NCBI RefSeq assembly: GCF_934754935.1
Contig: NZ_CAKVJB010000008.1
Location: forward strand, 1-64,000
From: an uncultured Holdemanella sp.
GTDB lineage: Bacteria; Bacillota_I; Bacilli_A; Erysipelotrichales; Erysipelotrichaceae
Direction: 5' to 3'
DNA: 64,000 nucleotides
The position numbers were made by a program, and so were the translations under genes. The notes beneath the pieces are model-generated. The model searched no databases, was not told where the DNA came from, and saw only the letters and a list, made by a program, of their open reading frames with translations. Below, in pieces: positions 32,150 to 40,635 of this stretch (position 1 is the first letter of the stretch; each line of letters opens with the position of its first letter).

Positions 32150-33346
32150 ATGCAAGAATATCGATATTTATTAGATATTGCCTTAATTTTATTAATGACA
32201 AAAGCCTTTGGACTTTTTTCTCGTCGATTACGTATGCCATCTGTAGTAGGTGCATTGATCGCAGGAATTGTTTTAGGGCCTGCGGTATTAAATATAGTTG
32301 AGCCAAGTAAGTTAATTGAATCTTTATCGGAAATTGGTGTTATCGTCTTAATGTTTGCGGCTGGTCTTGAAACAAGCATTACAGATTTAAAGAAAGCAGG
32401 ACTAAAAGCATTTATTATTGCGACACTTGGTGTGTTGGTTCCATTAGCTGTTGGATACGTGGTTGGTGGATTCTATAATGTTGGGCCAGATGCATGGTTA
32501 CACAACTTATTCTTAGGTGTTATTTTAACAGCTACAAGTGTTGGTATTACGGTAGAAACATTAAAAGAAATGGGATGTATGTCTACAGAAAGTGGAAATG
32601 CGATTCTAGCAGCCGCTGTCATTGATGATGTTTTAGGTATTATTTGTTTAACATTAGTAACAGGTATGGCTGATAGTTCAGTTAATATTGGTGTTGTTAT
32701 GTTTAAAATCTTATTGTTCTTTGTGTTTGCCGTTGTTGTAGGAGTTATTTTACACAAAGTATTCTCATGGTGGTTTGAACATGATTCATGTGGTGGACTA
32801 CAAAGATATTCAATTGTGTCTTTTGCGTTCGCATTGATTATGGCCTTCTGTTCAGAAGCCTTCTTTGGTGTTGCAGATATCACTGGTAGTTTTGTGGCTG
32901 GTTTGATTCTTTCAGGTACAAGACAATGTGATTATGTCACAAAACGTATTTCAACATTATCTTATATGTTGATTACACCTGTATTCTTTGCGAGTATTGG
33001 ATTAAAACTTTCTCCAATCACATGGAATGCCAAACTTATTGAGTTAGTTATTGTATTATGTGTGGTTGCCGTTTTGACAAAAATTGTTGGATGTGGTTTA
33101 GGTGCTATTGTATGTAAATATACACCTATACAAGCTATTCGTATTGGATGTGGTATGATTAGTCGTGGAGAAGTTGCCTTAATTGTCGCAAATAAAGGTA
33201 TGGCATTAGGTATTTTACCTGAAGTCTTTGTGACTCCAGTATTATTGTGTGTCGTATTCACAACGGTTATTACACCAATCTTATTAAAAATCGTATACAA
33301 AAAGAAACCAAATGATGCAGATTTTGTACAAACTGCAAAATGTTAA
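32150..33346 (+). CDS. Cation:proton antiporter (CPA2 family)
   Basis: A 398-residue membrane protein with about twelve helices, of the CPA2 (Kef/NapA-like) monovalent cation:proton antiporters. Family marks are RMPSVVGALIAGIVLGP near residue 25, LMFAAGLETSITDLKKAG near 70, TATSVGITVETLKEMG near 128, the paired acidic AAVIDDVLGI near 158, and FFASIGLKLSP near 280. It lacks the C-terminal TrkA-N domain of KefB/C. GGGAGG (32136-32141) is eight bases from ATG 32150 and only two from ATG 32144, so 32150 is preferred. It ends the operon at a strong terminator. Confidence 0.9.
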   Translation: MQEYRYLLDIALILLMTKAFGLFSRRLRMPSVVGALIAGIVLGPAVLNIVEPSKLIESLSEIGVIVLMFAAGLETSITDLKKAGLKAFIIATLGVLVPLAVGYVVGGFYNVGPDAWLHNLFLGVILTATSVGITVETLKEMGCMSTESGNAILAAAVIDDVLGIICLTLVTGMADSSVNIGVVMFKILLFFVFAVVVGVILHKVFSWWFEHDSCGGLQRYSIVSFAFALIMAFCSEAFFGVADITGSFVAGLILSGTRQCDYVTKRISTLSYMLITPVFFASIGLKLSPITWNAKLIELVIVLCVVAVLTKIVGCGLGAIVCKYTPIQAIRIGCGMISRGEVALIVANKGMALGILPEVFVTPVLLCVVFTTVITPILLKIVYKKKPNDADFVQTAKC

Positions 33347-33361
33347 TATTATTTTCACATT

Positions 33362-33394
33362 GAGTCTTTATACTGAAAGTATGAAGACTCTTTT
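33362..33394 (+). terminator. Terminator after the antiporter, overlapping the next start codon
   Basis: GAGTCTT-t-ATACT (33362-33374) pairs with AGTAT-g-AAGACTC (33378-33390) around a GAA loop, then TTTT. The ATG at 33381 lies in the right arm. Confidence 0.8.
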
Positions 33395-33860
33395 ATTTAT
33401 GTTTATAATTACATTTTTAATAAAACCAATTCAACTATCGACTGTTTATTTCGTTTTATTCTTGTATTTTCTTGCCAAAAAAGACTATGAAACGATGTAT
33501 ATTGAAAAGTATTGGATTTTTCCATCGATACTTCTTTTATTCTTTTGTTCAAGTTATGTGCCATTATTAAATCGAGTCTGTACAAGTCTAGTTTTTCTTT
33601 TTGTTAGCGGAACAATTAAATTGATTAAATCCGATTGGATTGGCAGTGCCGATGTGTGTTATTTAAGTTTTTTTGGATTTTATTTGGGCATAGAAAGAAT
33701 GCTTGTAGCTTTATATATTAGTGTTTTACTTGGAATACTTTGGATTTTATATAAAAAAAAGCATATCCTTCCCTATATATCGTGTTTGGCAATTGGTGTA
33801 TGGATTGCCGTTTTGAAAGGATATACGATTTTCTATTTTCTAATGAATCTTTTTTCTTGA
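33381..33860 (+). CDS. Prepilin peptidase-like membrane protein (A24-like, short)
   Basis: A 159-residue protein with about five membrane helices. The motif SDWIGSADVCYLSFFGFYLG near residue 85 resembles the GxGD active region of A24 prepilin peptidases, with GSAD in place of GxGD. The N-terminal cysteine domain of full prepilin peptidases is absent, as in the short archaeal-type or Flp-type enzymes. Assignment is moderate because the motif is degenerate. No pilin or Com genes lie near. The usual ATG (33381) sits inside a terminator hairpin and has no clear ribosome-binding site; ATG 33399 is an alternative. The gene's end overlaps the convergent rluA-type gene by 28 bases. Confidence 0.55.
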   Translation: MKTLLFMFIITFLIKPIQLSTVYFVLFLYFLAKKDYETMYIEKYWIFPSILLLFFCSSYVPLLNRVCTSLVFLFVSGTIKLIKSDWIGSADVCYLSFFGFYLGIERMLVALYISVLLGILWILYKKKHILPYISCLAIGVWIAVLKGYTIFYFLMNLFS

Positions 33861-34624
33861 GGACAAGTAATATCTACATCATTAAATTGAATATGATGAC
33901 TTTGAAGTAAAAGTCCTGTATTATCAATTTTTTTACCTCCATATAGAGAATCGTTTAAAATGGGATGGTTCAAAGAAGCACATTGAACACGGATTTGATG
34001 TTTTCTTCCGGTAAGAATCGTTACTTGAATTAATGAACAATCTTTATAATTTTTAAGTGTATTAAATATTGAAACACTTTCTTTTCCATTTGGATGAATG
34101 ATCATTTTCTTGGCATTATGACGATCTCTTGCAATATTTGAAATGATCTTTTTATTTTTATAATTTGTATGACCTTGTACTAAGGCAATATATTCTTTTT
34201 TTATATGGTGCTCTTCCATATTTTTATCGCAATATGCCTGAAAGAATGGATGCTTACAAAATAACACCAAACCACTTGTTTCATAGTCAATTCGATGGAT
34301 AGCTTGAGCTGGATATTTGTTTTGGTTTAATTGTAAATATCCATTGACTCGAGCTTGTAGAGTGTCTTGGTTGTTTCCATCATCGTGAACCAATAAAAAT
34401 GGAGGTTTAAAGGCTACAATCAAAAATGTATTTTCGTATAAAATGTCAACCGGTTCATAATTTATTTCAACATCTTTTTCTGGGTAATTAAAATAAATCG
34501 TCTTTTTCTCTTCATCTATTTTAAGATGCTTTTTATGTGTTTTTGAAATATAAAAAGTCTCAAAGATTTCTTGAGAAGTTGTTGTATAGCGCATGTAGTT
34601 TTCATTTATATTTTTTATGAGCAT
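33833..34624 (-). CDS. RluA family pseudouridine synthase, second copy
   Basis: A 263-residue member of the RluA family. The catalytic motif IHRIDYETSGLVLFCKHP is intact (Asp in HRID), with TGRKHQIRVQCASLNHP downstream. A divergent N-terminus of about 50 residues replaces a clear S4 domain. A good minus-strand promoter ends near 34629, so ATG 34624 would leave almost no leader; the next ATG, at 34594, would give a leader of some 35 bases and a 253-residue protein. Neither has a clear ribosome-binding site, and the start is uncertain. The RNA target is unknown. Confidence 0.85.
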   Translation of the reverse strand: MLIKNINENYMRYTTTSQEIFETFYISKTHKKHLKIDEEKKTIYFNYPEKDVEINYEPVDILYENTFLIVAFKPPFLLVHDDGNNQDTLQARVNGYLQLNQNKYPAQAIHRIDYETSGLVLFCKHPFFQAYCDKNMEEHHIKKEYIALVQGHTNYKNKKIISNIARDRHNAKKMIIHPNGKESVSIFNTLKNYKDCSLIQVTILTGRKHQIRVQCASLNHPILNDSLYGGKKIDNTGLLLQSHHIQFNDVDITCPQEKRFIRK

Positions 34625-34635
34625 ATCAATAGAAT

Positions 34636-34663
34636 ATTTTAATGATGCGTGTCATAATGTCAA
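34636..34663 (-). promoter_or_regulatory. Minus-strand promoter of the second rluA-type gene
   Basis: On the minus strand TTGACA (forward 34658-34663), a 16-base spacer and TAAAAT (forward 34636-34641). An opposite extended -10, TG-T-CATAAT (34650-34658), overlaps it and would serve the superoxide reductase gene, so the two divergent promoters interlock. Confidence 0.65.
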
Positions 34664-34685
34664 TAGAAGAACAGGAGGAATACTT

Positions 34686-35054
34686 ATGAAAATCTTTAAA
34701 AATTTAGAAAACGGTAGTGTTGTTGAAGGATTGTTGATGGATGTTGTTCCTAATGGGTATCGTGAATTAAAAGCGGGTGAAGTGGATGCGGCACAAGAAA
34801 AACATGTTCCACAAGTAAGTGTAGAAGATAATAAACTTAAAGTTGTAGTTGGAAGTGTTGAACATCCAATGTTAGAAGCACACTATATCACAAATATCTG
34901 GGTTGAATATAGTGATGGAACTGTGGATCGTGCAGGACTAGTACCAGGAATGAAACCAGAATATGTTTTCGATCCAAAAGGAAGAACAGGTAAGGTGACT
35001 GTGTATGAGTATTGTAACTTGCATGGTTTGTGGAAAAATGAAATAGAATTGTAA
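34686..35054 (+). CDS. Superoxide reductase / desulfoferrodoxin family, without the Cys4 centre
   Basis: A 122-residue protein that reduces superoxide to hydrogen peroxide without releasing oxygen, typical of anaerobes. The iron-site residues of the SOR domain can be seen: His in EKHVPQ, two His in VEHPMLEAHYITNIWVEY, and Cys and His in EYCNLHGLW. The N-terminal part keeps the length of the desulforedoxin domain but has none of its four cysteines (MKIFKNLENGSVVEGLL), so the second, rubredoxin-like iron centre is lost, as in class III enzymes. ATG 34686 follows CAGGAGGA; upstream in-frame starts lie in the promoter. Confidence 0.88.
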   Translation: MKIFKNLENGSVVEGLLMDVVPNGYRELKAGEVDAAQEKHVPQVSVEDNKLKVVVGSVEHPMLEAHYITNIWVEYSDGTVDRAGLVPGMKPEYVFDPKGRTGKVTVYEYCNLHGLWKNEIEL

Positions 35055-35073
35055 CGAAAATGTAAAAATGATG

Positions 35074-35105
35074 ACAGATTGTTGAAAAAAACAATCTGTT
35101 TTTTT
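35074..35105 (+). terminator. Terminator after superoxide reductase
   Basis: ACAGATTGTT (35074-35083) and AACAATCTGT (35090-35099) plus a seven-T tract. It physically contains the -35 of the next gene. Confidence 0.85.
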
Positions 35106-35110
35106 ATAAT
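35082..35110 (+). promoter_or_regulatory. Promoter of the CLC gene, apparently giving a leaderless mRNA
   Basis: TTGAAA (35082-35087), a 17-base spacer and a perfect TATAAT (35105-35110). The initiation point, about seven bases after the -10, coincides with the ATG at 35117, and no Shine-Dalgarno sequence is present. Confidence 0.65.
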
Positions 35111-35116
35111 AAGTTT

Positions 35117-36337
35117 ATGTATAAAGAAAAGTTAAGAGAATCATTTAAAGTATATGATGAAATTGTATTAAAGTGTTTTTGTGGAATTTTTATTGGTGCA
35201 ATTGTTGCGCTTTGTGAAGTTGTTTTTGGCAAAGGCCTAGAATGGATCTTAAATTTTAGAGAACACATGGGATGCATCATGTTAGTAGGGCTTCCTTTTG
35301 CGGGCCTAGCTATTGTGTTCTTGTTTGATCATTGGGGAAGAATATCTAGAAAAGGTATGGGACTTGTCTTTGAAGTGGATCAAGGAAAGAGTGATTGGAT
35401 TCCACTTCGTATGGCACCATTTATGGTTGTATCGACATGGATTACACATTTCTTTGGTGGTAGTGCAGGTCGAGAAGGCGTTGCGATGCAGATTGGAGCT
35501 ACGGTATCCCATTATTTTGGAAAATATTTCCGCTTTAAAAATAGTGGTGTTATTTTTATGGTCGCAGGTATGGCAGCTGGTTTTGCCGGATTATTTGGGA
35601 CTCCAATTACAGCTATCTTTTTTGCCTTAGAAGTATTAGTTGCGGGAACTTTAAAATATCGAGCTATGTCTTGTGCAATTCCTGCAAGTTTTACCGCAGC
35701 TTATGTTTCTAGTTTATTTGGATTGCATAAGAGTTCGTTTAAAATTGGAAGTGTAAGTGATTTAGATGTCGAACTATCCATAAAACTTTTAGTTTTAGGG
35801 ATTTTATTTGGCCTGATTGGTGGGTTGTTTGCGTTTTTTTTAAAGCATACAAAAGCATTTGTGACAAATAAAATAAAGAATCCTTATAAACGCATTTTTA
35901 TGATGGGTATTCTTGTAGCCATTTTATTATTTGTGTTTGGCAAGTGTCGGTATTCGGGTGTTGGTGAAAACTTGATTGTAGGTTCTTTTACATCGGATAA
36001 GATGTATGGATATGATTGGATTTTAAAGTTTGTGTTAACCATTTTAACTTTATCGGCTGGTTTTCAAGGTGGTGAAGTTACACCATTATTTGCGATTGGA
36101 TCAAGCTTAGGGGTTATAATTGCGCCTGTTTTTGGATTAGATCCTTTATTTGTGGCGGCCTTAGGTTATTGTAGTGTGTTTGGAGCTGCAACGAATACTT
36201 TTTTAGCACCGATTGCGATCGGCATGGAAGTATTTGGATATCAATATTTTCCGTTCTTCTTTGTTGTATGTGCTATAGCTTATATTGTAAATCAAAATGA
36301 GTCGATTTATGCTTTACAAAGACAAGTCAGAGAATGA
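35117..36337 (+). CDS. CLC family anion channel/transporter, possibly CLC-F type
   Basis: A 406-residue membrane protein of the CLC family. The second signature reads GGSAGREGVAMQIG near residue 115 (GREG, with the gating Glu), followed by AAGFAGLFGTPITAIFFALE, and the third GGEVTPLFAIGSSLG near 318. The GGSAGREG context, rather than GSGIP plus GKEGP, resembles the fluoride-exporting CLC-F branch as I remember it, but no fluoride riboswitch lies upstream, so ion specificity is open. It begins at ATG 35117 without a ribosome-binding site, directly at the predicted transcription start. A terminator follows at 36321. Confidence 0.85.
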   Translation: MYKEKLRESFKVYDEIVLKCFCGIFIGAIVALCEVVFGKGLEWILNFREHMGCIMLVGLPFAGLAIVFLFDHWGRISRKGMGLVFEVDQGKSDWIPLRMAPFMVVSTWITHFFGGSAGREGVAMQIGATVSHYFGKYFRFKNSGVIFMVAGMAAGFAGLFGTPITAIFFALEVLVAGTLKYRAMSCAIPASFTAAYVSSLFGLHKSSFKIGSVSDLDVELSIKLLVLGILFGLIGGLFAFFLKHTKAFVTNKIKNPYKRIFMMGILVAILLFVFGKCRYSGVGENLIVGSFTSDKMYGYDWILKFVLTILTLSAGFQGGEVTPLFAIGSSLGVIIAPVFGLDPLFVAALGYCSVFGAATNTFLAPIAIGMEVFGYQYFPFFFVVCAIAYIVNQNESIYALQRQVRE

Positions 36338-36350
36338 TTTGTCTTTTTTT
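36321..36350 (+). terminator. Terminator after the CLC gene
   Basis: GACAAGTCA (36321-36329) and TGATTTGTC (36335-36343) with one G-T pair, then seven T residues. Confidence 0.75.
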
Positions 36351-36408
36351 ACGGTGTTATGAAAACGCATACAAATTTACTTAAATAAGTAGATTTTATT
36401 TGAAAAAG

Positions 36409-36417
36409 TGCTATACT
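36409..36417 (+). promoter_or_regulatory. Extended -10 promoter of the glg operon
   Basis: TG-C-TATACT (36409-36417) lies 36 bases before the glgC ATG; the -35 is weak. Confidence 0.45.
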
Positions 36418-36452
36418 TTAGTTATATAAAGAGTATTATTAGGAGGATGATT

Positions 36453-37592
36453 ATGAAACAGAATAATATGCTCGCCATGATTTTAGCGGGTGGCCGCGGA
36501 ACACGTCTTTTAGAACTAACTAAAAAGAATGCGAAACCGGCTGTTTATTTCGGGGGAAAATATCGTATTATCGATTTCCCGCTAAGTAACTGTGCGAATT
36601 CAGATATCAACGTTGTAGGTGTTTTAACTCAGTATGAATCTGTAGAATTAAATGCGTATGCTGGTGCTGGACAAAGATGGGGACTTGATGCACGTGGAAG
36701 TGGAGTTTATGTTTTGCCACCACGTGAAAAAGATGGAACAAAATTTGACGTTTATCAAGGAACGGCAGATGCCATCACTCAAAACATCGACTTTATTGAC
36801 AAGTTTGATCCTGAATATGTATTGATTCTTTCAGGTGACCACATCTATAAGATGGATTATGCAGATATGTTATCTTGCCATAAGGCAAATAATGCAGATT
36901 GTACAATTGCAGTACTTCCAGTTCCAATGAAGGAAGCAAGTCGTTTTGGTATTATGAATACGGATGATGAAGGAAGAATTGTAGAATTTGAAGAAAAGCC
37001 AGAACATCCAAAGAGTAATTTAGCTAGTATGGGTATTTATATCTTTAACTGGAAACAATTGCGTAAAGAATTGATTTCAGATATGACAGCTGAAGGTTCT
37101 CACCATGACTTTGGTAAAGATATTATTCCAAATTTCTTAAATGCAGATAAGCGTTTATATGCTTATAAGTTTGAAGGCTATTGGAAAGATGTTGGAACAA
37201 TCGATTCATTGTGGGAAGCAAACATGGACTTGTTAAACAAAAATAATGAATTGAATTTAGATGATCCAAACTGGAAAATCTATACAGAAGATATTCCAAC
37301 TTTACCTCACTATGTAGGACCAACTGGAAAAGTAGAACATTGCTACATCAACCAAGGTGCAGTGATTCGAGGACATGCAGTGGATTCCGTATTATTTAAC
37401 AATGTTGACATTGATGAAGATGCACTTGTATCTCAAGCTGTATTAATGCCAAATGTTAAGGTTGGTAAAGGTGCAAAAATCTATCGTGCAATTGTTGCGG
37501 ACGGTGTAAAGATTGATGATGGTGCTGTTGTGGGTAGTCCAGACAGCGAAGAAATCGTATTAATTTCAAAGAGAGTAAAGAAGGGTGAATAA
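36453..37592 (+). CDS. glgC: Glucose-1-phosphate adenylyltransferase, catalytic subunit
   Basis: ADP-glucose pyrophosphorylase, 379 residues: it makes ADP-glucose from ATP and glucose 1-phosphate, the committed step of glycogen synthesis. The nucleotide-binding [13 protein letters not shown] and the [19 protein letters not shown] regulatory/active-site region lie in the first 50 residues, with [10 protein letters not shown] near 125 and a C-terminal left-handed beta-helix of hexapeptides. ATG 36453 follows AGGAGG. It is first in a glgC-glgD-glgA-DUF523 operon. In Firmicutes GlgC pairs with GlgD, as here. Confidence 0.96.
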   Translation: MKQNNMLAMILAGGRGTRLLELTKKNAKPAVYFGGKYRIIDFPLSNCANSDINVVGVLTQYESVELNAYAGAGQRWGLDARGSGVYVLPPREKDGTKFDVYQGTADAITQNIDFIDKFDPEYVLILSGDHIYKMDYADMLSCHKANNADCTIAVLPVPMKEASRFGIMNTDDEGRIVEFEEKPEHPKSNLASMGIYIFNWKQLRKELISDMTAEGSHHDFGKDIIPNFLNADKRLYAYKFEGYWKDVGTIDSLWEANMDLLNKNNELNLDDPNWKIYTEDIPTLPHYVGPTGKVEHCYINQGAVIRGHAVDSVLFNNVDIDEDALVSQAVLMPNVKVGKGAKIYRAIVADGVKIDDGAVVGSPDSEEIVLISKRVKKGE

Positions 37593-37594
37593 TT

Positions 37595-38710
37595 ATGTGT
37601 AACGCTTTAGGAATAATTACTTATAATGATTCTTCTGTTTATGTAGAAGGTATGCAAAAATATCGTCCAATTGCTGCATTTAGCTTTTTAGGACGTTATC
37701 GTTTAGTTGACTTTGCGATTTCAAATATGTCAAATTCAGGTATTGATGATATCCAAATTTATGTAAATGGAAATCCTCGTTCTTTAATTGATCATGTTGG
37801 TACAGGTCGTCACTATAATATCAACTCAAAACACGGACACTTATCTTTAGTGCCTGTATATACAGATGGTGGAAATTCACGTTTTACTACAGATATTTCA
37901 TGCTATGCTGAAAATATTCATGCTGTTATGGAAAACCACAATGACTATGTTGTGATTGCTCCAGCTAATATGCTTTATAAAGGAAACTATGAGGAATTAT
38001 TAAAACAGCACATTGAAAGTGGTGCAGAAGTTTCTGTTTTATATCAACATGTTGATAACGCAAAAGAAAACTACATTGGATGTGATGTACTTCAAATGAA
38101 TAAACAACGTGGTGTATTGAGTATTGATCAAAACTTAGGAAACTATAAGTCTAGATATTTATCTTTACAAACATACATTATGTCAAAAGAAATTTTCAAA
38201 ACATTAGTTGAAGAAGCTCAAGAAACAAGTTCAATGTATTGGTTCAAAGATATTTTGAATGACAAATGTGTAGATATGGATATTCGTGGATTGAATTATC
38301 GTGGACATATTTATGTTATCAATGATTTAAAATCATATTATGAAAGTAATATGGAATTCTTAACAGAAGAAAAAATGAAAGATATCAACGATCCAGAATG
38401 GCCTGTATATACTCGTACAAGTGATTCAGCTCCAGCTATTTATTTAAATGGTGGTACGGCAACAGGTTCATTGATTTCAAATGGTTGTGAAATCAGTGGT
38501 GTAGTTAAGAACTCAATTATTGGTCGTTCTTGTAAAATTGGAAAAGATGCATTGATTGAAAATTGTATTATTATGCCAGATGTAGTAATTGCGGATGGCG
38601 CACACTTGAAGAATGTGATTGTTGACAAACATTCAAGAATCGCAAAGAAAAAAGATTTAGCAGGTTTGGAAGAACAACCTTTGTATATTGGTAGAAGGGA
38701 GAACGTTTAA
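37595..38710 (+). CDS. glgD: Glucose-1-phosphate adenylyltransferase, GlgD subunit
   Basis: A 371-residue paralogue of GlgC that forms the heterotetramer with it and tunes its activity. The GlgD features are a degraded N-terminal loop (GIITYNDSSVYVEG in place of GGRGTRL), RYRLVDFAISNMSNSGIDDI near 35, and the C-terminal beta-helix region (NGCEISGVVKNSIIGRSCKI). The substitutions fit a regulatory, weakly active subunit. It starts two bases after the glgC stop, and its last base is shared with the glgA start. Confidence 0.95.
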   Translation: MCNALGIITYNDSSVYVEGMQKYRPIAAFSFLGRYRLVDFAISNMSNSGIDDIQIYVNGNPRSLIDHVGTGRHYNINSKHGHLSLVPVYTDGGNSRFTTDISCYAENIHAVMENHNDYVVIAPANMLYKGNYEELLKQHIESGAEVSVLYQHVDNAKENYIGCDVLQMNKQRGVLSIDQNLGNYKSRYLSLQTYIMSKEIFKTLVEEAQETSSMYWFKDILNDKCVDMDIRGLNYRGHIYVINDLKSYYESNMEFLTEEKMKDINDPEWPVYTRTSDSAPAIYLNGGTATGSLISNGCEISGVVKNSIIGRSCKIGKDALIENCIIMPDVVIADGAHLKNVIVDKHSRIAKKKDLAGLEEQPLYIGRRENV

Positions 38711-40149
38711 TGGCATCAATTTTGATGGTTGCTGGGGAAGGATTACCATTCATTAAGACAGGTGGACTTGCCGATGTTATTGGATCTTTACCAAAAGCAC
38801 TTACTGAAAGAGGACATGAAGTAAAGGTTGTAATGCCTTTATATAAGAAAATTAGTGATAAATACTATAATGAACTTCACTTTGACTGTGAATATTCAGT
38901 TTCAATCAATTATCATGAAGTACCAGTACGTGTATTTTCAAAAATGGTAGATAATGTTTGTTTCTTCTTCATTCAACATCAAGGTTATTTTGAAAGAGAT
39001 TCATTATACGGTTATCAAGATGATGGGGAGCGTTTTGGATATTTCCAAAAAGCTGTTATCGAAATGTTGAATCAGTTGAACTATTGGCCTAACATTATCC
39101 ATTGCCACGATTGGCATACAGGTATGATTCCTTGTATGGTAAAAGAAACGCATGATGCAGATCCTAGATATCGTGCTATTCGTTTTGTATATACAATTCA
39201 CAACATGGCATATCAAGGAAACTTTGGTCCTGAAATGTTAGATAGTTGCTTAGGCTTACCATACTATTTATTAGACAATGGTAATGTGCGTTTTGATGGT
39301 GGAATTTCATTTATGAAATCTGGTATCTTATATGCCGATAAAGTTACAACTGTATCACCAACTTATGCTCAAGAAATTTTATCGCCTCAATATGGTGAAC
39401 ACTTAGAAGCTGTATTGAATATGCGTAAATATGATTTATGGGGAATTGTAAATGGTATTGATATCCAATTATGGAACCCTAGTACAGATCCAGAAATCCC
39501 TTATCACTTTGATAAGGTGAATATTGCGGCTCAAAAGAAAAAGGCAAAAATGGCTCTTCAAGAAGAATTGGGATTAGAAAAGAATCCAGATGTTATGATG
39601 GTTGGAGTCGTTTCTCGTTTAACTTGGCAAAAAGGATTCTATTTATTGATGGAACAATTAGATGCATTATGTGCAGCTCCTATTCAATTGGTTATTTTGG
39701 GTAGTGGTGAAAGTCAAATTGAAAATAAATTCCGTGAATTAGAAGATGGAAATAAAGGTAAGATTTGTTTCTATTACGGATATAATGAAAGCTTGGCACA
39801 CCGTATTTATGCAGCAAGTGATTTATTCTTGATGCCTAGTCTATTTGAACCATGTGGCATTTCACAATTGTGCTCTATGCGTTATGGTACTTTACCTCTT
39901 GTTCGTGAAACAGGTGGATTAAAAGATACAGTCGATGCATATAATGAGTATGAAAAATCTGGAAATGGATTTAGTTTTGAAAACTATGATTCCAATGAAT
40001 TGATCCACACATTATATTATGCTTGTGATGTTTACTATAACCGCAAAGAAGATTGGGAAATGTTACAACGTAATGCGTTGAACACAGATGTGTCATGGCA
40101 ACAAAGTGCTAAAACATATTCTTTGTTGTATGATGAATTAGTAGACTAA
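38710..40149 (+). CDS. glgA: Glycogen synthase (ADP-glucose type)
   Basis: A 479-residue GT5 glycosyltransferase that elongates alpha-1,4-glucan from ADP-glucose. The ADP-binding KTGGLADVIGSLPKAL lies near residue 16, CHDWHTGMIPC near 135, TVSPTYAQEI near 215, SRLTWQKGF near 303, and the catalytic EPCGISQLC plus GGLKDTVDAY near 380-410. The start overlaps the glgD stop (TAATG). Branching enzyme (glgB) and phosphorylase (glgP) are not in the window, so they are either elsewhere or absent. Confidence 0.96.
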   Translation: MASILMVAGEGLPFIKTGGLADVIGSLPKALTERGHEVKVVMPLYKKISDKYYNELHFDCEYSVSINYHEVPVRVFSKMVDNVCFFFIQHQGYFERDSLYGYQDDGERFGYFQKAVIEMLNQLNYWPNIIHCHDWHTGMIPCMVKETHDADPRYRAIRFVYTIHNMAYQGNFGPEMLDSCLGLPYYLLDNGNVRFDGGISFMKSGILYADKVTTVSPTYAQEILSPQYGEHLEAVLNMRKYDLWGIVNGIDIQLWNPSTDPEIPYHFDKVNIAAQKKKAKMALQEELGLEKNPDVMMVGVVSRLTWQKGFYLLMEQLDALCAAPIQLVILGSGESQIENKFRELEDGNKGKICFYYGYNESLAHRIYAASDLFLMPSLFEPCGISQLCSMRYGTLPLVRETGGLKDTVDAYNEYEKSGNGFSFENYDSNELIHTLYYACDVYYNRKEDWEMLQRNALNTDVSWQQSAKTYSLLYDELVD

Positions 40150-40574
40150 TGAGAATTCTTGTTAGTGCATGTTTATTAGGATATGACTGTAAGTACAATG
40201 GAAAAAACAATTATAACTCAAAAATTGTTGAACTTTTAAAAGAACATGAAGTCATTCCTGTTTGTCCAGAAATGCTTGGAGGACTTACTTGTCCGCGTAT
40301 TCCTTGTGAAAAAGTAGGGGATAAAGTTATGGATAAAGAGGGTAATGATTGTACAAAACAGTTTATCAAAGGAGCAGAAGTAGCTCTTAATATAGCGAAA
40401 GAAAAACAAGTGGATTTTGCGATTTTGCAAAGAAGATCACCTAGTTGTGGGTATTCCCTAATTTATGATGGGACTTTTAAAGGGAATCTTATAGCTGGTA
40501 GTGGTATCTTTGCTCAAATGCTGCAAAGTTTAGATATTCCAATTATGGAAGCGGAATCAGAAAAATTCGTTTAG
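40149..40574 (+). CDS. DUF523 family protein
   Basis: A 141-residue protein of the DUF523 (YbbK) family, identified by VSACLLGYDCKYNGKNN at the start, VCPEMLGGLTCPRIPCE near 38, and QRRSPSCGYSLIYDG near 95. The many conserved cysteines (six to seven) suggest metal binding, but the biochemical role is unknown. It is coupled to glgA by a TAATG overlap, which is odd for this family and may be only a convenient transcript. Confidence 0.9.
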   Translation: MRILVSACLLGYDCKYNGKNNYNSKIVELLKEHEVIPVCPEMLGGLTCPRIPCEKVGDKVMDKEGNDCTKQFIKGAEVALNIAKEKQVDFAILQRRSPSCGYSLIYDGTFKGNLIAGSGIFAQMLQSLDIPIMEAESEKFV

Positions 40575-40577
40575 GTA

Positions 40578-40606
40578 TTGTTTTCTTTGGCAAAATGTCA
40601 TAAAAT
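40578..40606 (+). promoter_or_regulatory. Promoter of ptsH
   Basis: TTGTTT (40578-40583), a 17-base spacer and TAAAAT (40601-40606). Confidence 0.5.
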
Positions 40607-40635
40607 ACATTTAGATTTGATTTAGGAGGATAATT

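Noticed and set aside
32473..32883. Minus-strand 136-codon ORF
   Set aside because: Antisense to the antiporter; rich in Thr, Asn and Ile as expected from reading hydrophobic codons backwards.
35050..35116. Fluoride riboswitch before the CLC gene
   Set aside because: The stretch is filled by a terminator hairpin and promoter; the conserved riboswitch elements are not present.
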